64,000 bases of DNA from positions 124,001-188,000 of the forward strand of contig JAEUVU010000003.1 of NCBI GenBank assembly GCA_016786725.1. Reading direction: 5' to 3'. This document shows positions 54,296-63,476 of this stretch, in pieces. This stretch comes from Ferruginibacter sp. GTDB taxonomy: Bacteria; Bacteroidota; Bacteroidia; Chitinophagales; Chitinophagaceae. Under the pieces are notes generated by a model that saw only the letters and a program-made list of their open reading frames with translations, had not been told where the DNA came from and ran no database searches. The translations under genes and the position numbers were made by a program. Position 1 is the stretch's first letter, and every line of letters begins with the position of its first letter.

Positions 54296-55738
54296 TTAAA
54301 ACTCCGCACTCTTTGGATACCTCGGAAAAGGAATTACATCCCTGATATTTCCCATGCCGGTTACAAACTGAACCAGGCGCTCAAAGCCAAGCCCAAAACC
54401 TGCATGAGGGCAGGTGCCGAATTTCCTTGTATCAAGGTACCACCACAATTCTTCAGCGGGTATATGCATTTCTTCCATGCGCTGCGTGAGCTTATCCATG
54501 CGTTCTTCACGCTGGCTGCCGCCAACAATTTCGCCAATGCCCGGGGCAAGAATATCCATGGCTGCCACGGTTTTACCGTCATCGTTCTGGCGCATGTAAA
54601 AAGCTTTTATCTCTTTTGGATAATTCATCAGGATCACCGGCTTTTTAAAATGCTTTTCAACCAGGTAGCGTTCGTGTTCACTTTGCAGATCCATTCCCCA
54701 ACCGGTAATTGGGTATTGAAATTTCTTTTTCTTGTTGTGATTGCTTTCTCTTAAAATTTCAATAGCTTCTGTATAGGTCAGCCTTTCAAAATCATTGTCA
54801 ACCACAAAATTTAATTTTTCCAGCAAACCAAATTCGCTTCTTTCTGTTTGCGGCTTTTGCTTTTCTTCATCTTCCAGGCGCTGTGCTAAAAATTCCAGAT
54901 CTTCTTTGTTATTATCCATCGCATGTTTTATAACATACTTGATGAATTCTTCCGCAAGGTTTGCGTTGTCTTCCAAATCATTAAAAGCAACTTCGGGCTC
55001 AATCATCCAGAACTCAGCCAGGTGGCGGGTTGTATTGCTGTTCTCTGCACGAAAGGTTGGGCCGAAAGTGTAGATATCGCTGAAAGCTGTTGCGGCAAGT
55101 TCGCCCTCTAATTGCCCGCTTACAGTAAGGTTGGTACTGCGGCCAAAAAAATCTTCTTTAAAATTTATTGTACCATCATCATTCTTTGGCGCCGTTCCAT
55201 CCAAAGGCAAAGCAGTTACTTTAAACATTTCACCGGCACCTTCTGCATCGCTGGCGGTGATGATGGGCGTATGCAAATAAAGAAATCCTTTATCGTTAAA
55301 AAATTTATGAATAGCAAAGGCCAAAGCATGGCGAACACGAAATACGGAACCAAATGTATTGGTGCGGAAACGCATGTGGGCATTCTCCCTTAAAAATTCA
55401 AGACTGTGTTTTTTCGGTTGCATCGGGAAAGTTTCTGCATCACTATCGCCCAGTATTTCTATGGTTGTTGCTTTTAGTTCTACTTTTTGACCCTTGCCCA
55501 AAGAAGGGATCACTTCGCCGGTAGCTTTTACACAGGCGCCGGTTGTAAGGCGTTTCAGCAATGCTTCATCAAATTCTCCCAGGGTTGCAACTATCTGTAT
55601 ATTATTATTGGTGCTGCCATCGTTAAGTGCTATAAACTGGTTGTTGCGGAAAGTGCGTACCCAACCCATTACGGTTGCTTCGTAGTTGACCTTATCGCTT
55701 GCCAAAAGGTCTTTGATCCTGATTCTTTTGTTGAACAT
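54296..55738 (-). CDS. asnS: Asparaginyl-tRNA synthetase
   Basis: This 480-residue class II synthetase has an OB anticodon-binding domain (about 1-120; [20 protein letters not shown]), then motif 2 ([28 protein letters not shown]) and motif 3 ([20 protein letters not shown]). The AsnRS rather than AspRS identity is indicated by the DGSTNNNIQ region and the class motif spacing. Charges tRNA-Asn. Single-gene unit with a strong terminator. Confidence 0.95.
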   Translation of the reverse strand: MFNKRIRIKDLLASDKVNYEATVMGWVRTFRNNQFIALNDGSTNNNIQIVATLGEFDEALLKRLTTGACVKATGEVIPSLGKGQKVELKATTIEILGDSDAETFPMQPKKHSLEFLRENAHMRFRTNTFGSVFRVRHALAFAIHKFFNDKGFLYLHTPIITASDAEGAGEMFKVTALPLDGTAPKNDDGTINFKEDFFGRSTNLTVSGQLEGELAATAFSDIYTFGPTFRAENSNTTRHLAEFWMIEPEVAFNDLEDNANLAEEFIKYVIKHAMDNNKEDLEFLAQRLEDEEKQKPQTERSEFGLLEKLNFVVDNDFERLTYTEAIEILRESNHNKKKKFQYPITGWGMDLQSEHERYLVEKHFKKPVILMNYPKEIKAFYMRQNDDGKTVAAMDILAPGIGEIVGGSQREERMDKLTQRMEEMHIPAEELWWYLDTRKFGTCPHAGFGLGFERLVQFVTGMGNIRDVIPFPRYPKSAEF

Positions 55739-55843
55739 ATTTATTATTTATGGATTGCAAAGATAATGGGATTGTCTGAACGGGTATTTGGGTGGATTAA
55801 AAGGATTTTGAGATTAAGCAATAAATTTGATTAAAATTGAAAC

Positions 55844-56038
55844 ATGAAAAGCACTATTTTTTTGAAGGATAAAAATAAAGACAGGGAAATAATGCAAATA
55901 GACTTGGCAGCTTTGGCAAAACACCCTGAAGAAGTAGAGGATATAGTAGATATTCTTATAGCCGAAAGTCGTAGGAATGAAAAAAGCATTTCATTTGAAA
56001 AAGCGAAAGAGATTTTAAAAGCAAAAGGAAAGCTATAA
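55844..56038 (+). CDS. Small acidic protein, antitoxin-like (64 residues)
   Basis: The protein has an N-terminal segment MKSTIFLKDKNKDREIMQID and a helical second half EEVEDIVDILIAESRRNEKS ... EKAKEILKAKGK. The sequence resembles small antitoxin-like proteins of Bacteroidota, but no toxin gene lies next to it and no family is certain. The 269 bases after it form the rho leader region and contain nothing I can name. Confidence 0.5.
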   Translation: MKSTIFLKDKNKDREIMQIDLAALAKHPEEVEDIVDILIAESRRNEKSISFEKAKEILKAKGKL

Positions 56039-56307
56039 TCTGAAGGCGTAAAACACAATTAAAGCCCAATAGAATTACCACTTTTGAACGGAGCGTCGCC
56101 ACTTCTGCTCAATCATTGCTCAACAGCCGGTAACCAAAAAAATTCCCATTTTTAAGAAAAACACCGTAATATTGCATCAGATTCAGGCTGAGGAGCAACT
56201 TTCAAGCAAACACTTATCAGCGGTTTAAATCCATCAATATAAATTTCTCAATCACTATTTTTCAGATTTAAGAAGGATTTTTTGAAGAAAATCATTTTCA
56301 ATTTTTT

Positions 56308-57900
56308 ATGTACGACATTTCACAACTGAACGACCTGCTCGTTCCTGAGTTGCAGGATATTGCAGAACAACTCAACATCTCCAACCACAAAAAATTAACA
56401 AGACAAGATCTTATTGATAAGATACTGGAAACACAATCTACTATGAGCACAGAAAAAAAGCCAGATGGCGAAAAGCCAAAACGCAAACGCATCATAAAAT
56501 CTGCAGGCGAAGAAGCACCGGAACCGGTTGCAGCAGCAAAACCTAAAAAAGCAGAAGCAGAAAAAAAGCCTGTTAAAAAACAGGTTGAAGTTGAAGAAGA
56601 AGATACTGATGTGCAGCCGATAACAGACCAGCAGAGCACCATACCTGCAGCCATTGCACAAATGCTGGCTGCAGAAGATGAGCAGGATCAGCAGGCTCCT
56701 GAAATTGATATGAGTGAAGAAGGAAGTGCACAGCCACCCGCAAAACAATACCAGCAAAGGCAACAGCCGGTTTTTAATATTGAGTTTGATGGTGTTATTT
56801 TAGGCGAAGGTGTTTTGGAAATGATGGCCGATGGTTATGGCTTTTTAAGAAGCAGCGATTATAATTATTTATCATCTCCCGATGATATTTATGTGTCGCC
56901 AAGCCAGATAAAATTATTTGGATTAAAAACAGGTGATACGGTTTACGGCAGTGTTCGTCCGCCAAAAGAAGGCGAAAAATATTTCGCTTTATTAAAAGTA
57001 GAAACCATCAATGGAAAATCTCCTGAAGAAGTGAGAGACCGTGTGCCTTTTGATTACTTAACACCGTTGTTTCCTTTTGAGAAATTAAATCTTTGCACAA
57101 AAGCAGATAATTACAGCACCCGTATCATGGACCTGTTTACGCCCATTGGTAAAGGACAGCGTGGATTGATCGTTGCCCAGCCAAAGACCGGTAAAACGAT
57201 GTTGCTGAAAGAACTGGCTAACGCCATTGCAGAAAATCACCCGGATTGTTACCTGATGATTGTACTGGTGGATGAAAGGCCCGAAGAGGTTACAGATATG
57301 GAACGCAGTGTTAAGGCAGAAGTAATTGCATCAACCTTTGATGAGCCTGCAGAAAAACATGTTCGTGTAAGTACCATGGCTTTGCAAAAAGCAAAACGCC
57401 TGGTTGAGTGCGGCCACGATGTGGTGATACTGCTGGATTCTATTACACGTTTGGCAAGGGCGCATAATACCGTTGCGCCATCAAGCGGAAAAGTATTAAG
57501 CGGCGGTGTGGAAGCAAATGCGATGCAGAAACCAAAACAATTTTTTGGTGCGGCACGTAAGATAGAGAATGGCGGATCATTGACCATCATTGCAACCGCC
57601 CTGGTTGATACCGGCAGTAAAATGGACGAGGTGATCTTTGAAGAATTTAAAGGTACCGGTAATATGGAATTACAACTGGAGCGTAAATTATCAAACCGGA
57701 GGATCTATCCTGCCATTGATATTGTTTCTTCTTCAACCCGCCGTGATGACCTGTTGCTGGATAAAGACACCTTCCAGCGCATGTGGGTATTGCGTAAGCA
57801 CATGGCTGATATGAACCCTGAAGAAGCGATCAATTTGTTACTGAAGAACATGAAGGGAACAAAAGATAATGCAGAGTTTTTGACAAGTATGAACGGTTAA
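56308..57900 (+). CDS. rho: Transcription termination factor Rho
   Basis: This 530-residue ATP-dependent RNA helicase ends transcription. N-terminal helices (1-40; [20 protein letters not shown]) precede a Lys/Glu/Ala/Gln-rich insertion of about 100 residues (50-155), longer than in E. coli Rho. The cold-shock RNA-binding domain (about 165-245; [20 protein letters not shown]) and the ATPase core follow: [20 protein letters not shown] with Walker [34 protein letters not shown] and [20 protein letters not shown]. Charged insertions are usual in Bacteroidota Rho and may bind RNA. A terminator follows. Confidence 0.95.
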   Translation: MYDISQLNDLLVPELQDIAEQLNISNHKKLTRQDLIDKILETQSTMSTEKKPDGEKPKRKRIIKSAGEEAPEPVAAAKPKKAEAEKKPVKKQVEVEEEDTDVQPITDQQSTIPAAIAQMLAAEDEQDQQAPEIDMSEEGSAQPPAKQYQQRQQPVFNIEFDGVILGEGVLEMMADGYGFLRSSDYNYLSSPDDIYVSPSQIKLFGLKTGDTVYGSVRPPKEGEKYFALLKVETINGKSPEEVRDRVPFDYLTPLFPFEKLNLCTKADNYSTRIMDLFTPIGKGQRGLIVAQPKTGKTMLLKELANAIAENHPDCYLMIVLVDERPEEVTDMERSVKAEVIASTFDEPAEKHVRVSTMALQKAKRLVECGHDVVILLDSITRLARAHNTVAPSSGKVLSGGVEANAMQKPKQFFGAARKIENGGSLTIIATALVDTGSKMDEVIFEEFKGTGNMELQLERKLSNRRIYPAIDIVSSSTRRDDLLLDKDTFQRMWVLRKHMADMNPEEAINLLLKNMKGTKDNAEFLTSMNG

Positions 57901-57905
57901 TTAAG

Positions 57906-57930
57906 AACCCGCCTACCTTCAGGCAGGTTA
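57906..57930. repeat. Short palindrome (acccgcctacc type)
   Basis: acccgcctaccttcaggcaggtt is an imperfect inverted repeat, six bases after the rho stop and similar to other Bacteroidota intergenic elements. Confidence 0.5.
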
Positions 57931-57950
57931 AAAAATAAGAATTAATAATT

Positions 57951-57982
57951 GGGTTGTTGATTTTTCAACAGCCCTTTTCTTT
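57951..57982 (+). terminator. Terminator of rho
   Basis: The stem gggttgttga/tcaacagccc (one T-G pair) with a four-T loop is followed by ttttcttt. Confidence 0.82.
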
Positions 57983-58013
57983 GTGTAACTTAGTGCCTTA
58001 GCGGTTCAATAAA

Positions 58014-59174
58014 ATGCCCATACAAAAAATAACCATAGAAGAATTTTTAAAACTTGCCAAGCAGTATTCTGTACTGGATGTTCGCAGCCCCGGCGAATAT
58101 AAACACGCACATATCCCTGGTGCATATAGCCTGCCTTTATTTACTGATGAGGAAAGAAAACAGGTTGGCACAACATACAAACAGCAAAGCCGTGAAGCAG
58201 CAATAAAGATAGGGCTTGATTATTTTGGGGTAAAGATGCGGAAGATAGTAGAAGCCGTTGAGGAGATAGTTGGCAGTTGGCTGTTGGCAGTCGGCAATGG
58301 GCAAGCTGCTGAAAGCAAACTGCAAACTGGTAACTGCGTACTGGTTCACTGCTGGCGTGGCGGCATGCGCAGCGCTGCGGTAGCCTGGCTTCTGGATCTG
58401 TATGGTTTTAAAGTTTACTTGCTTGTTGGAGGTTACAAAGCTTACCGTAAATGGGTTCGCTCACAATTTGAAAAAGACTACAATTTTAATATAATAGGAG
58501 GTTATACCGGCAGCGGAAAAACCCTGTTGCTTCATGAACTTGAAAAGCACAACAAGATAATCATCGACCTGGAAGCATTAGCCAACCATAAAGGCTCTGC
58601 ATTTGGGGCAATAGAAAATATGCCGCAACCGGGGCAGGAGATGTTTGAGAATTGCCTGGCGCAAGCCCTTGCTCAGTCTGCAGTTGACAGTGGGCAGCTG
58701 GCAACCCGTGGCGAACTCTCTGAACCATTTGCGAACAGCCAGCCGCCAAGTGCCAACTGCATTTTTATCGAAGACGAAAGCCAGCGCATCGGCAACCTGC
58801 AGATACCAATGCCGCTTTGGTACACCATGCGTAAAGCGCCGGTCTTTTTTATAGATGTGCCTTTTGAAGAAAGATTAAAATACATCACAGAGGAATACGG
58901 AAAGCAAAGAAAGGAATATTTAAAAGATGCCATCCTTCGTATTCAAAAAAGGCTGGGCGGACTGGAAACAAAAAATGCCATCAGCTTTTTAGAAGAGGAT
59001 AACTACGCAGCCTGTTTCCGTATCTTGCTTACTTATTACGATAAATGGTATCATAAAGGCCTGCATAACAGAGAAAATATTTCATCGCAGTTAAATAAAT
59101 TACCCTGTACCGTCGTTGATACACAAATCAATACAGCCAAAATATTATCATGCAATATTGTAAGTACTATATAA
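58014..59174 (+). CDS. mnmH: tRNA 2-selenouridine synthase
   Basis: MnmH (SelU) replaces sulfur by selenium at the wobble uridine of certain tRNAs, using selenophosphate from SelD. The 386-residue protein has a rhodanese domain (1-145; SVLDVRSPGEYKHAHIPGAY and the catalytic CWRGGMRSAAVAWLL at 113-127) and a P-loop domain (GGYTGSGKTLLLHELEKHN; Walker A 163-170). Two stretches, about residues 86-107 and 222-248, look like inserted palindromic repeats translated in frame; the second occupies exactly 27 codons. They lie between conserved motifs, so the enzyme could still be active. Its end overlaps the next gene by 25 bases. Confidence 0.9.
   Translation: MPIQKITIEEFLKLAKQYSVLDVRSPGEYKHAHIPGAYSLPLFTDEERKQVGTTYKQQSREAAIKIGLDYFGVKMRKIVEAVEEIVGSWLLAVGNGQAAESKLQTGNCVLVHCWRGGMRSAAVAWLLDLYGFKVYLLVGGYKAYRKWVRSQFEKDYNFNIIGGYTGSGKTLLLHELEKHNKIIIDLEALANHKGSAFGAIENMPQPGQEMFENCLAQALAQSAVDSGQLATRGELSEPFANSQPPSANCIFIEDESQRIGNLQIPMPLWYTMRKAPVFFIDVPFEERLKYITEEYGKQRKEYLKDAILRIQKRLGGLETKNAISFLEEDNYAACFRILLTYYDKWYHKGLHNRENISSQLNKLPCTVVDTQINTAKILSCNIVSTI
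58268..58337. repeat. In-frame palindromic repeat 1 in mnmH
   Basis: The left arm agttggcagttggctgttgg and the right part gcaaactgcaaactggtaac of an imperfect palindrome are built from gttggcag-like units. It is translated as part of VGSWLLAVGNGQAAESKLQT. Confidence 0.65.
58680..58760. repeat. In-frame palindromic repeat 2 in mnmH
   Basis: gcagttgacagtgggcagct at the left pairs imperfectly with agccgccaagtgccaactgc at the right (about 19 of 23 positions). It is 81 bases long, 27 codons, and related to repeat 1. Confidence 0.72.
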
Positions 59175-60439
59175 CCGGTTTTTTTGTGTTATTGTTTTCA
59201 GCAGCATCCTTTGCGCAACCGGCGCCGGTGGATATGACAGGATTATGGACCGGCCTGATGTTTAACGATACAACCGAGCTGAATTACCGTTACGAAATTG
59301 CCATCAGCGAAAAGAACGGGAAACTGACAGGATACTCCCAAACCTTTTTCAACTTTGATGGACAGGAATACTATGGGGTTAAAAAAATTAAAATTACCAT
59401 TGATGGCAACAAAATAGTTACACAGGATCTGAAGCTGATAGAAAATAATTACCCGGTGAAGCCGCCAAAAGGAGTGTATGTTTTAAATGTGCTGAATTTT
59501 GAGATGAAGAACGATGTGATGATGTTAAGCGGTATGTTTCAAACAAACAGAACCAAAGAGTATGCACCTGCTACCGGGTATGTGCATGTAGAGAAAAAAA
59601 TTGATCACAAAGAATCTCCTTTGGTTAAGCAGCTCAAAAAAATGGGATTGACAGAAGAGCTTTCTTTTGTAACCCCGGAAAAGCCTGCTGATGTAATAGC
59701 TGCAAAAGCTGAAGTTAAAGCAGAACCTGTCGCAATAACAAAACCTGCTGAAAAAGAAAAACCAGCAGATGCGATCCCTGAAAAAAAGGAAATCGTGAAA
59801 GAACAGCCTGTAGTTAAAACAAATACATCGCCTGTAAAACCAACAGAAACAAAACCTGTTAAAACAGAACCCGTAAAAGCACAGCCAACTGCAAAAGCAA
59901 AGCCTGCTGAAATTAAAAAGCCTGCAGAAGAAACTATCGTAAAAACAAAACCAAAAGAAAAGGAGCCGCCTAAAGAACAGGAGGAAACAAAAGCAAAAGA
60001 ACCCGTTTCTGTAAAAGAAAACCCTGTAACAAAAGCGCCGGAAGTAAAAGCTATACCACAGGCAGGTGTTAAACAGCCTGCGGCTGAAATAAAAGGCAGG
60101 ATCATTGAGACGATACAATCGGTTAATTATACTTCTGACAGCCTGATGATAAGCTTGTATGATAATGGCGAAGTGGATGGAGATACGGTGAGTGTTTTAA
60201 TGAACGGCAATGTAATTATGCCCAGGGTTGGCTTAAGTACCAATGCTGTTCGTAAAACAATTTACACAAAAGATATTACCGACAGCATACAGATTGTGAT
60301 GTATGCAGAAAACCTGGGAAGCCTGGCACCCAATACAGGGCTGTTGATTGTGTATGATGGCAGAGACCGTTATGAAATACGCTTCAGCGGTGATTTGAAA
60401 AAGAATGCAGCGATCGTATTTAAGAGAAAAGAACGCTGA
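59150..60439 (+). CDS. Secreted Lys/Pro/Glu-rich protein between mnmH and selD
   Basis: This 429-residue protein has a signal peptide (MQYCKYYITGFFVLLFSAAS, ending AASFAQ), a beta-rich domain (about 25-155, MTGLWTGLMFNDTTELNYRY; lipocalin-like by eye), a low-complexity spacer of about 140 residues rich in KPAE/KTEPVK units, and a C-terminal beta domain (about 310-429; SVNYTSDSLMISLYDNGEVD, MPRVGLSTNAVRKTIYTKDI). The spacer could span the periplasm or the cell wall. Its start overlaps the mnmH end by 25 bases and selD follows 50 bases later, an odd place for an envelope protein. Function unknown. Confidence 0.78.
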   Translation: MQYCKYYITGFFVLLFSAASFAQPAPVDMTGLWTGLMFNDTTELNYRYEIAISEKNGKLTGYSQTFFNFDGQEYYGVKKIKITIDGNKIVTQDLKLIENNYPVKPPKGVYVLNVLNFEMKNDVMMLSGMFQTNRTKEYAPATGYVHVEKKIDHKESPLVKQLKKMGLTEELSFVTPEKPADVIAAKAEVKAEPVAITKPAEKEKPADAIPEKKEIVKEQPVVKTNTSPVKPTETKPVKTEPVKAQPTAKAKPAEIKKPAEETIVKTKPKEKEPPKEQEETKAKEPVSVKENPVTKAPEVKAIPQAGVKQPAAEIKGRIIETIQSVNYTSDSLMISLYDNGEVDGDTVSVLMNGNVIMPRVGLSTNAVRKTIYTKDITDSIQIVMYAENLGSLAPNTGLLIVYDGRDRYEIRFSGDLKKNAAIVFKRKER

Positions 60440-60489
60440 TTATGATGATTGGTATATGATTTCGCAGATTTTTAAAACAAAGAAATTGG

Positions 60490-61572
60490 ATGCAAAATAA
60501 CCTGATAAACGTCGAAGAAGGGAAAGAAATCAAATTAACTCAATTCTCCAAAGGTGCAGGCTGTGGTTGCAAAATTGCACCAAAGGTTCTGGATGAAATT
60601 TTAAGAACAAGTATTTCGGCACCGGTAAATTCTAAACTACTCGTTGGCAACAGCAGTAAAGATGATGCTGCAGTTTACGATCTGGGTAATGGCACGGCAA
60701 TAATTTCCACTACGGATTTTTTTATGCCCATTGTTGATGATGCATTTGATTTTGGCCGCATTGCCAGCGCCAATGCCATCAGCGATGTGTATGCCATGGG
60801 CGGCAAACCCCTGCTGGCCGTAGCTATCCTTGGCTGGCCTGTTGAAAAACTGCCGGCAGAACTGGCGCAAAAAGTTTTGGATGGCAGCCGTAAAATTTGT
60901 GAAGAAGCAGGAATTCCTTTAGCCGGCGGGCATAGTATTGATAGTGCCGAACCCATTTTTGGCTTAGCGGTAAGCGGCTTGGTTGACATTAAAAATTTAA
61001 AGAAAAACAACACCGCCAAAGCAGGCGATTTTCTTTTTTTAACAAAGCCATTGGGCGTGGGTGTTTTATCTACCGCTCAAAAAAGAGGCGTAATAAAAGA
61101 AGAACATGTATCAGTAATGATAAACCAGATGACGCAACTGAATAAAGTTGGCGAAGCCCTTGGTAAGATTGAAGATGTAACCGCAATGACCGATGTAACC
61201 GGCTTTGGTTTGCTGGGGCATTTGATAGAAATGGCTGAAGGAAGTAATTGCTCTGCCGAAATAAATTATTCAGCATTGCCTGTGGCTGATGGCGTGAGAG
61301 CGTATTTAACCCAACGCATAGTGCCCGACGCTACTTACCGAAACTGGAACAGCTACAGCACAAAAACCGGTTTTGAAAAAGGCGTGAATGTGATGGAAGC
61401 ATTTAACCTGTTGCCCGATCCGCAAACCAACGGAGGTTTACTGATTGCTGTTGATGAAAATGCTGTTGATGAAGTAAAAGGCCTGTTGAAAAAAAACGGG
61501 CTTGAAGCATTTGCAAACCCAATAGGAAGAATGACTGAATGTGGTGATAAGATCGTAACAGTAACCATTTAA
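60490..61572 (+). CDS. selD: Selenide, water dikinase
   Basis: This 360-residue enzyme makes selenophosphate from selenide and ATP. The catalytic-type Cys25 and Cys27 lie in KGAGCGCK (with K28), and the AIR-synthase fold motifs SSKDDAAVYDLGNG, TTDFFMPIVDDAFDFGRIAS, ANAISDVYAMGG, GGHSIDSAEPIFGLAVSG and DVTGFGLLGHLIEMAE follow. With mnmH in the same stretch, the selenium is most likely used for tRNA 2-selenouridine. No selA or selB is present in the window. Confidence 0.96.
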   Translation: MQNNLINVEEGKEIKLTQFSKGAGCGCKIAPKVLDEILRTSISAPVNSKLLVGNSSKDDAAVYDLGNGTAIISTTDFFMPIVDDAFDFGRIASANAISDVYAMGGKPLLAVAILGWPVEKLPAELAQKVLDGSRKICEEAGIPLAGGHSIDSAEPIFGLAVSGLVDIKNLKKNNTAKAGDFLFLTKPLGVGVLSTAQKRGVIKEEHVSVMINQMTQLNKVGEALGKIEDVTAMTDVTGFGLLGHLIEMAEGSNCSAEINYSALPVADGVRAYLTQRIVPDATYRNWNSYSTKTGFEKGVNVMEAFNLLPDPQTNGGLLIAVDENAVDEVKGLLKKNGLEAFANPIGRMTECGDKIVTVTI

Positions 61573-61604
61573 AATTATTGTAAACTTGCATCAAATATTT
61601 AAGT

Positions 61605-62210
61605 ATGAAAAAGGCAATACTTCTTCTTTCGTTTTTAACCCTGTCATTCATTTCTTTTGCCCAGGCTAACCTGCAGACGTTAATAAAACCAGGAACAAAA
61701 CTCATTTATAGTGTAGAAGCCGGGGCACAGAAATATGATTTCATCGTTACGGTAAAAACCATTATGCCTGCTGTTGTATTTGATTGGGAAATCACCAATG
61801 ATAAAAAAAGCAGCGGTACCATAACACATACGGCCCCCGCAATGGTTTCTGGCAATGCCATGTACAATTATTTTTCGCCGGGGGCAAAAATACTGGATGA
61901 TAATACCCTCAGTGTTTGGATAAGCAAAAACACATTCAACAGCCTTACAAAAGGCACCAGGAGCGTTATGATGAAAATGAATATTAATGAAGAAGCCAGG
62001 AAAATGGGAGTTACTGAGGAAGATCCGGCGGAACTGAAAATAACTGTTGACGGGGAAAAAGAAACCATAGAAGAGTTTATGGCAACAGATGTAAGCGGCG
62101 GCGGTGCAGACCAGACATATTTTACTTTCTCAACTTCTGCTAAAATGCCGGTTATCCTGCGGATGAAAAATGAATTTTATATTGTGCTGAAGGAAATAAA
62201 GACAAAATAA
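61605..62210 (+). CDS. Secreted hypothetical protein, 201 residues
   Basis: This protein has a signal peptide (ending FISFAQ) and a mature beta-rich domain (LIYSVEAGAQKYDFIVTVKT, VVFDWEITNDKKSSGTITHT, VLRMKNEF-like end). It looks like a compact domain found in other Bacteroidota exoproteins, but no family is recognised and no catalytic residues stand out. It lies 32 bases after selD on the same strand and converges with the pterin dehydratase gene. Confidence 0.7.
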   Translation: MKKAILLLSFLTLSFISFAQANLQTLIKPGTKLIYSVEAGAQKYDFIVTVKTIMPAVVFDWEITNDKKSSGTITHTAPAMVSGNAMYNYFSPGAKILDDNTLSVWISKNTFNSLTKGTRSVMMKMNINEEARKMGVTEEDPAELKITVDGEKETIEEFMATDVSGGGADQTYFTFSTSAKMPVILRMKNEFYIVLKEIKTK

Positions 62211-62212
62211 GA

Positions 62213-62446
62213 TCAGCCCGTCAGCTTATCAATGATAGCCGCCAGCTTACGGTCTTTTTCTGTTACAATATCTCCGGCATCATGTGTACTTAGCCAGATC
62301 TCTACTTTATTATAGGTATTCTTCCAGGTGGGATGATGGTCCATTTTTTCAGCAGCCATAGCAACCCTTGTCATAAAAGCAAATGCTTTTGAAAAATCAG
62401 GGAAAATGAATTCCTGGTACAGCTTATTATCAATTTCGGGCCACAT
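62213..62446 (-). CDS. Pterin-4a-carbinolamine dehydratase
   Basis: This 77-residue protein has the family active-site motif [20 protein letters not shown] (the EKxxHHP core) and [20 protein letters not shown]. It dehydrates the carbinolamine formed by aromatic amino acid hydroxylases, and family members also act in other pterin pathways. No hydroxylase is seen in the window. It is short but contains the whole core. It lies 10 bases after the IPExxxVDY gene. Confidence 0.93.
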   Translation of the reverse strand: MWPEIDNKLYQEFIFPDFSKAFAFMTRVAMAAEKMDHHPTWKNTYNKVEIWLSTHDAGDIVTEKDRKLAAIIDKLTG

Positions 62447-62456
62447 AGTTATTTAT

Positions 62457-62891
62457 TTAAAAGATGAGGTGCTGCTTGTTCTTTATTTTTTCATTCGTCA
62501 TTTCATTAACCAATTGTACACCGGGTAAACTTTTGATGGATTGTATCAAAGCCTTTAACTCTTCTGCCGGAAAAGGATCGCCTTTTATCAGCCACAAAAA
62601 ATCAAGGTGTTTGAATTCGGGCAACAGATATTCCCCGTCGTTTTCGTTGTTGTACAAATAGTGTGTAAGGCTGATGGCGGGAATTGCATATTCATAAATG
62701 CTGAAAAAATACTTACGCTGCTTTTTGGTAAGCTGTATCTCTATATCATTATTAACCCTGAAGTTGAGGCCCAGCAATTGATTTAGCTGCCAGCTGAACT
62801 GGTAATCTTTTATGGGTGCAACAATGCCCAGCAGCGCAGCATCTTCAAAAAATTCTTCTGCTAAAGCTTCGTTGTCAATTTTTAATTTCAT
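62457..62891 (-). CDS. IPExxxVDY family protein
   Basis: From the ATG at 62891 this is a 144-residue protein with the Bacteroidota IPExxxVDY-type pattern: IDNEALAEEFFEDAALLGIV, YQFSWQLNQLLGLNFRVNND and EFKHLDFLWLIKGD. Function is unknown. An ATG at 62966 would overlap the toxin gene and add sequence without family similarity, so I start later. The toxin stop codon begins only one base away on the same strand. Confidence 0.85.
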   Translation of the reverse strand: MKLKIDNEALAEEFFEDAALLGIVAPIKDYQFSWQLNQLLGLNFRVNNDIEIQLTKKQRKYFFSIYEYAIPAISLTHYLYNNENDGEYLLPEFKHLDFLWLIKGDPFPAEELKALIQSIKSLPGVQLVNEMTNEKIKNKQHLIF

Positions 62892-62892
62892 T

Positions 62893-63228
62893 TTAAAGAA
62901 GGCCTGACCTGGCAAGGATTTGATTGATAAATTCTTTCGAGATTGACTCTTTATCTGCCTTATCAAAAATACTGACGAGAAAAAGCCTGTTTGAAATAAT
63001 TTTAACGCAAATTATGACTCTTGCTCCACCGCTTTTACCCGCTCTTTTAGATTTGATATTCATACGTACCTTGAAACAATTATTTCCAAGGCTTACCCCT
63101 GTAAATGGATTTTCAATAAGTTGTTGTATCAGAAGTTCGAAATCTTTATGGATTGAAGTGTATTTTTTAGAAAGAAGTTTTAGTTCTTTTTCAAATTGAG
63201 GCAGGGCAATTATTTCAATTTTTGCCAT
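62893..63228 (-). CDS. RelE/ParE-like toxin
   Basis: This 111-residue protein fits the RelE/ParE toxin fold: QFEKELKLLSKKYTSIHKDF, NPFTGVSLGNNCFKVRMNIK, GGARVIICVKIISNRLFLVS and IFDKADKESI. RelE-like members cut mRNA at the ribosome; whether this one does cannot be read directly. Its start overlaps the antitoxin end by 14 bases, the standard layout for such pairs. The end lies one base before the IPExxxVDY start, so the pair may have been inserted next to it. Confidence 0.88.
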   Translation of the reverse strand: MAKIEIIALPQFEKELKLLSKKYTSIHKDFELLIQQLIENPFTGVSLGNNCFKVRMNIKSKRAGKSGGARVIICVKIISNRLFLVSIFDKADKESISKEFINQILARSGLL

Positions 63229-63460
63229 TATTTAATTCCTTTAAAAGATCAGTGGCAGACTTTGCTTTTAATTTTCCTGTTTCTACAAGCTTTAGTTCTT
63301 TAAATCCCTTTAAAAGGGCTGCTTTTCTCTTAGTACTGACAGGCGAACTTCTTTTATTCTCTGATTCAGTTGTAACTTCTAAAAAATCAAACGACTTTAA
63401 GAGCTCTTTAGTAAAAGCCGCTTTGTTTTGCCTTTTTATTTTTACAATTAAAGTTTCCAT
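63215..63460 (-). CDS. Antitoxin partner
   Basis: From the ATG at 63460 this is an 81-residue charged protein, METLIVKIKRQNKAAFTKEL ... GKLKAKSATDLLKELNNGKN, with a basic middle (SPVSTKRKAALLKGFKELKL). No DNA-binding domain is certain, but size, charge and overlap with the toxin gene mark it as the antitoxin. A start at 63493 would add MTWYFNFLILN, which is unlikely. Confidence 0.78.
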   Translation of the reverse strand: METLIVKIKRQNKAAFTKELLKSFDFLEVTTESENKRSSPVSTKRKAALLKGFKELKLVETGKLKAKSATDLLKELNNGKN

Positions 63461-63476
63461 ATTTAAAATTAAAAAA

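Noticed and set aside
55831..56058. Minus-strand 75-codon frame opposite the small antitoxin-like gene
   Set aside because: Ser/Phe-rich translation typical of the complement of a Lys/Glu-rich gene; the plus-strand frame is more protein-like.
59525..60118. Long minus-strand reading frames opposite the Lys/Pro-rich exoprotein
   Set aside because: They are Phe/Cys/Arg- or Ser/Ala-rich translations of the low-complexity spacer on the other strand; no start context or family.
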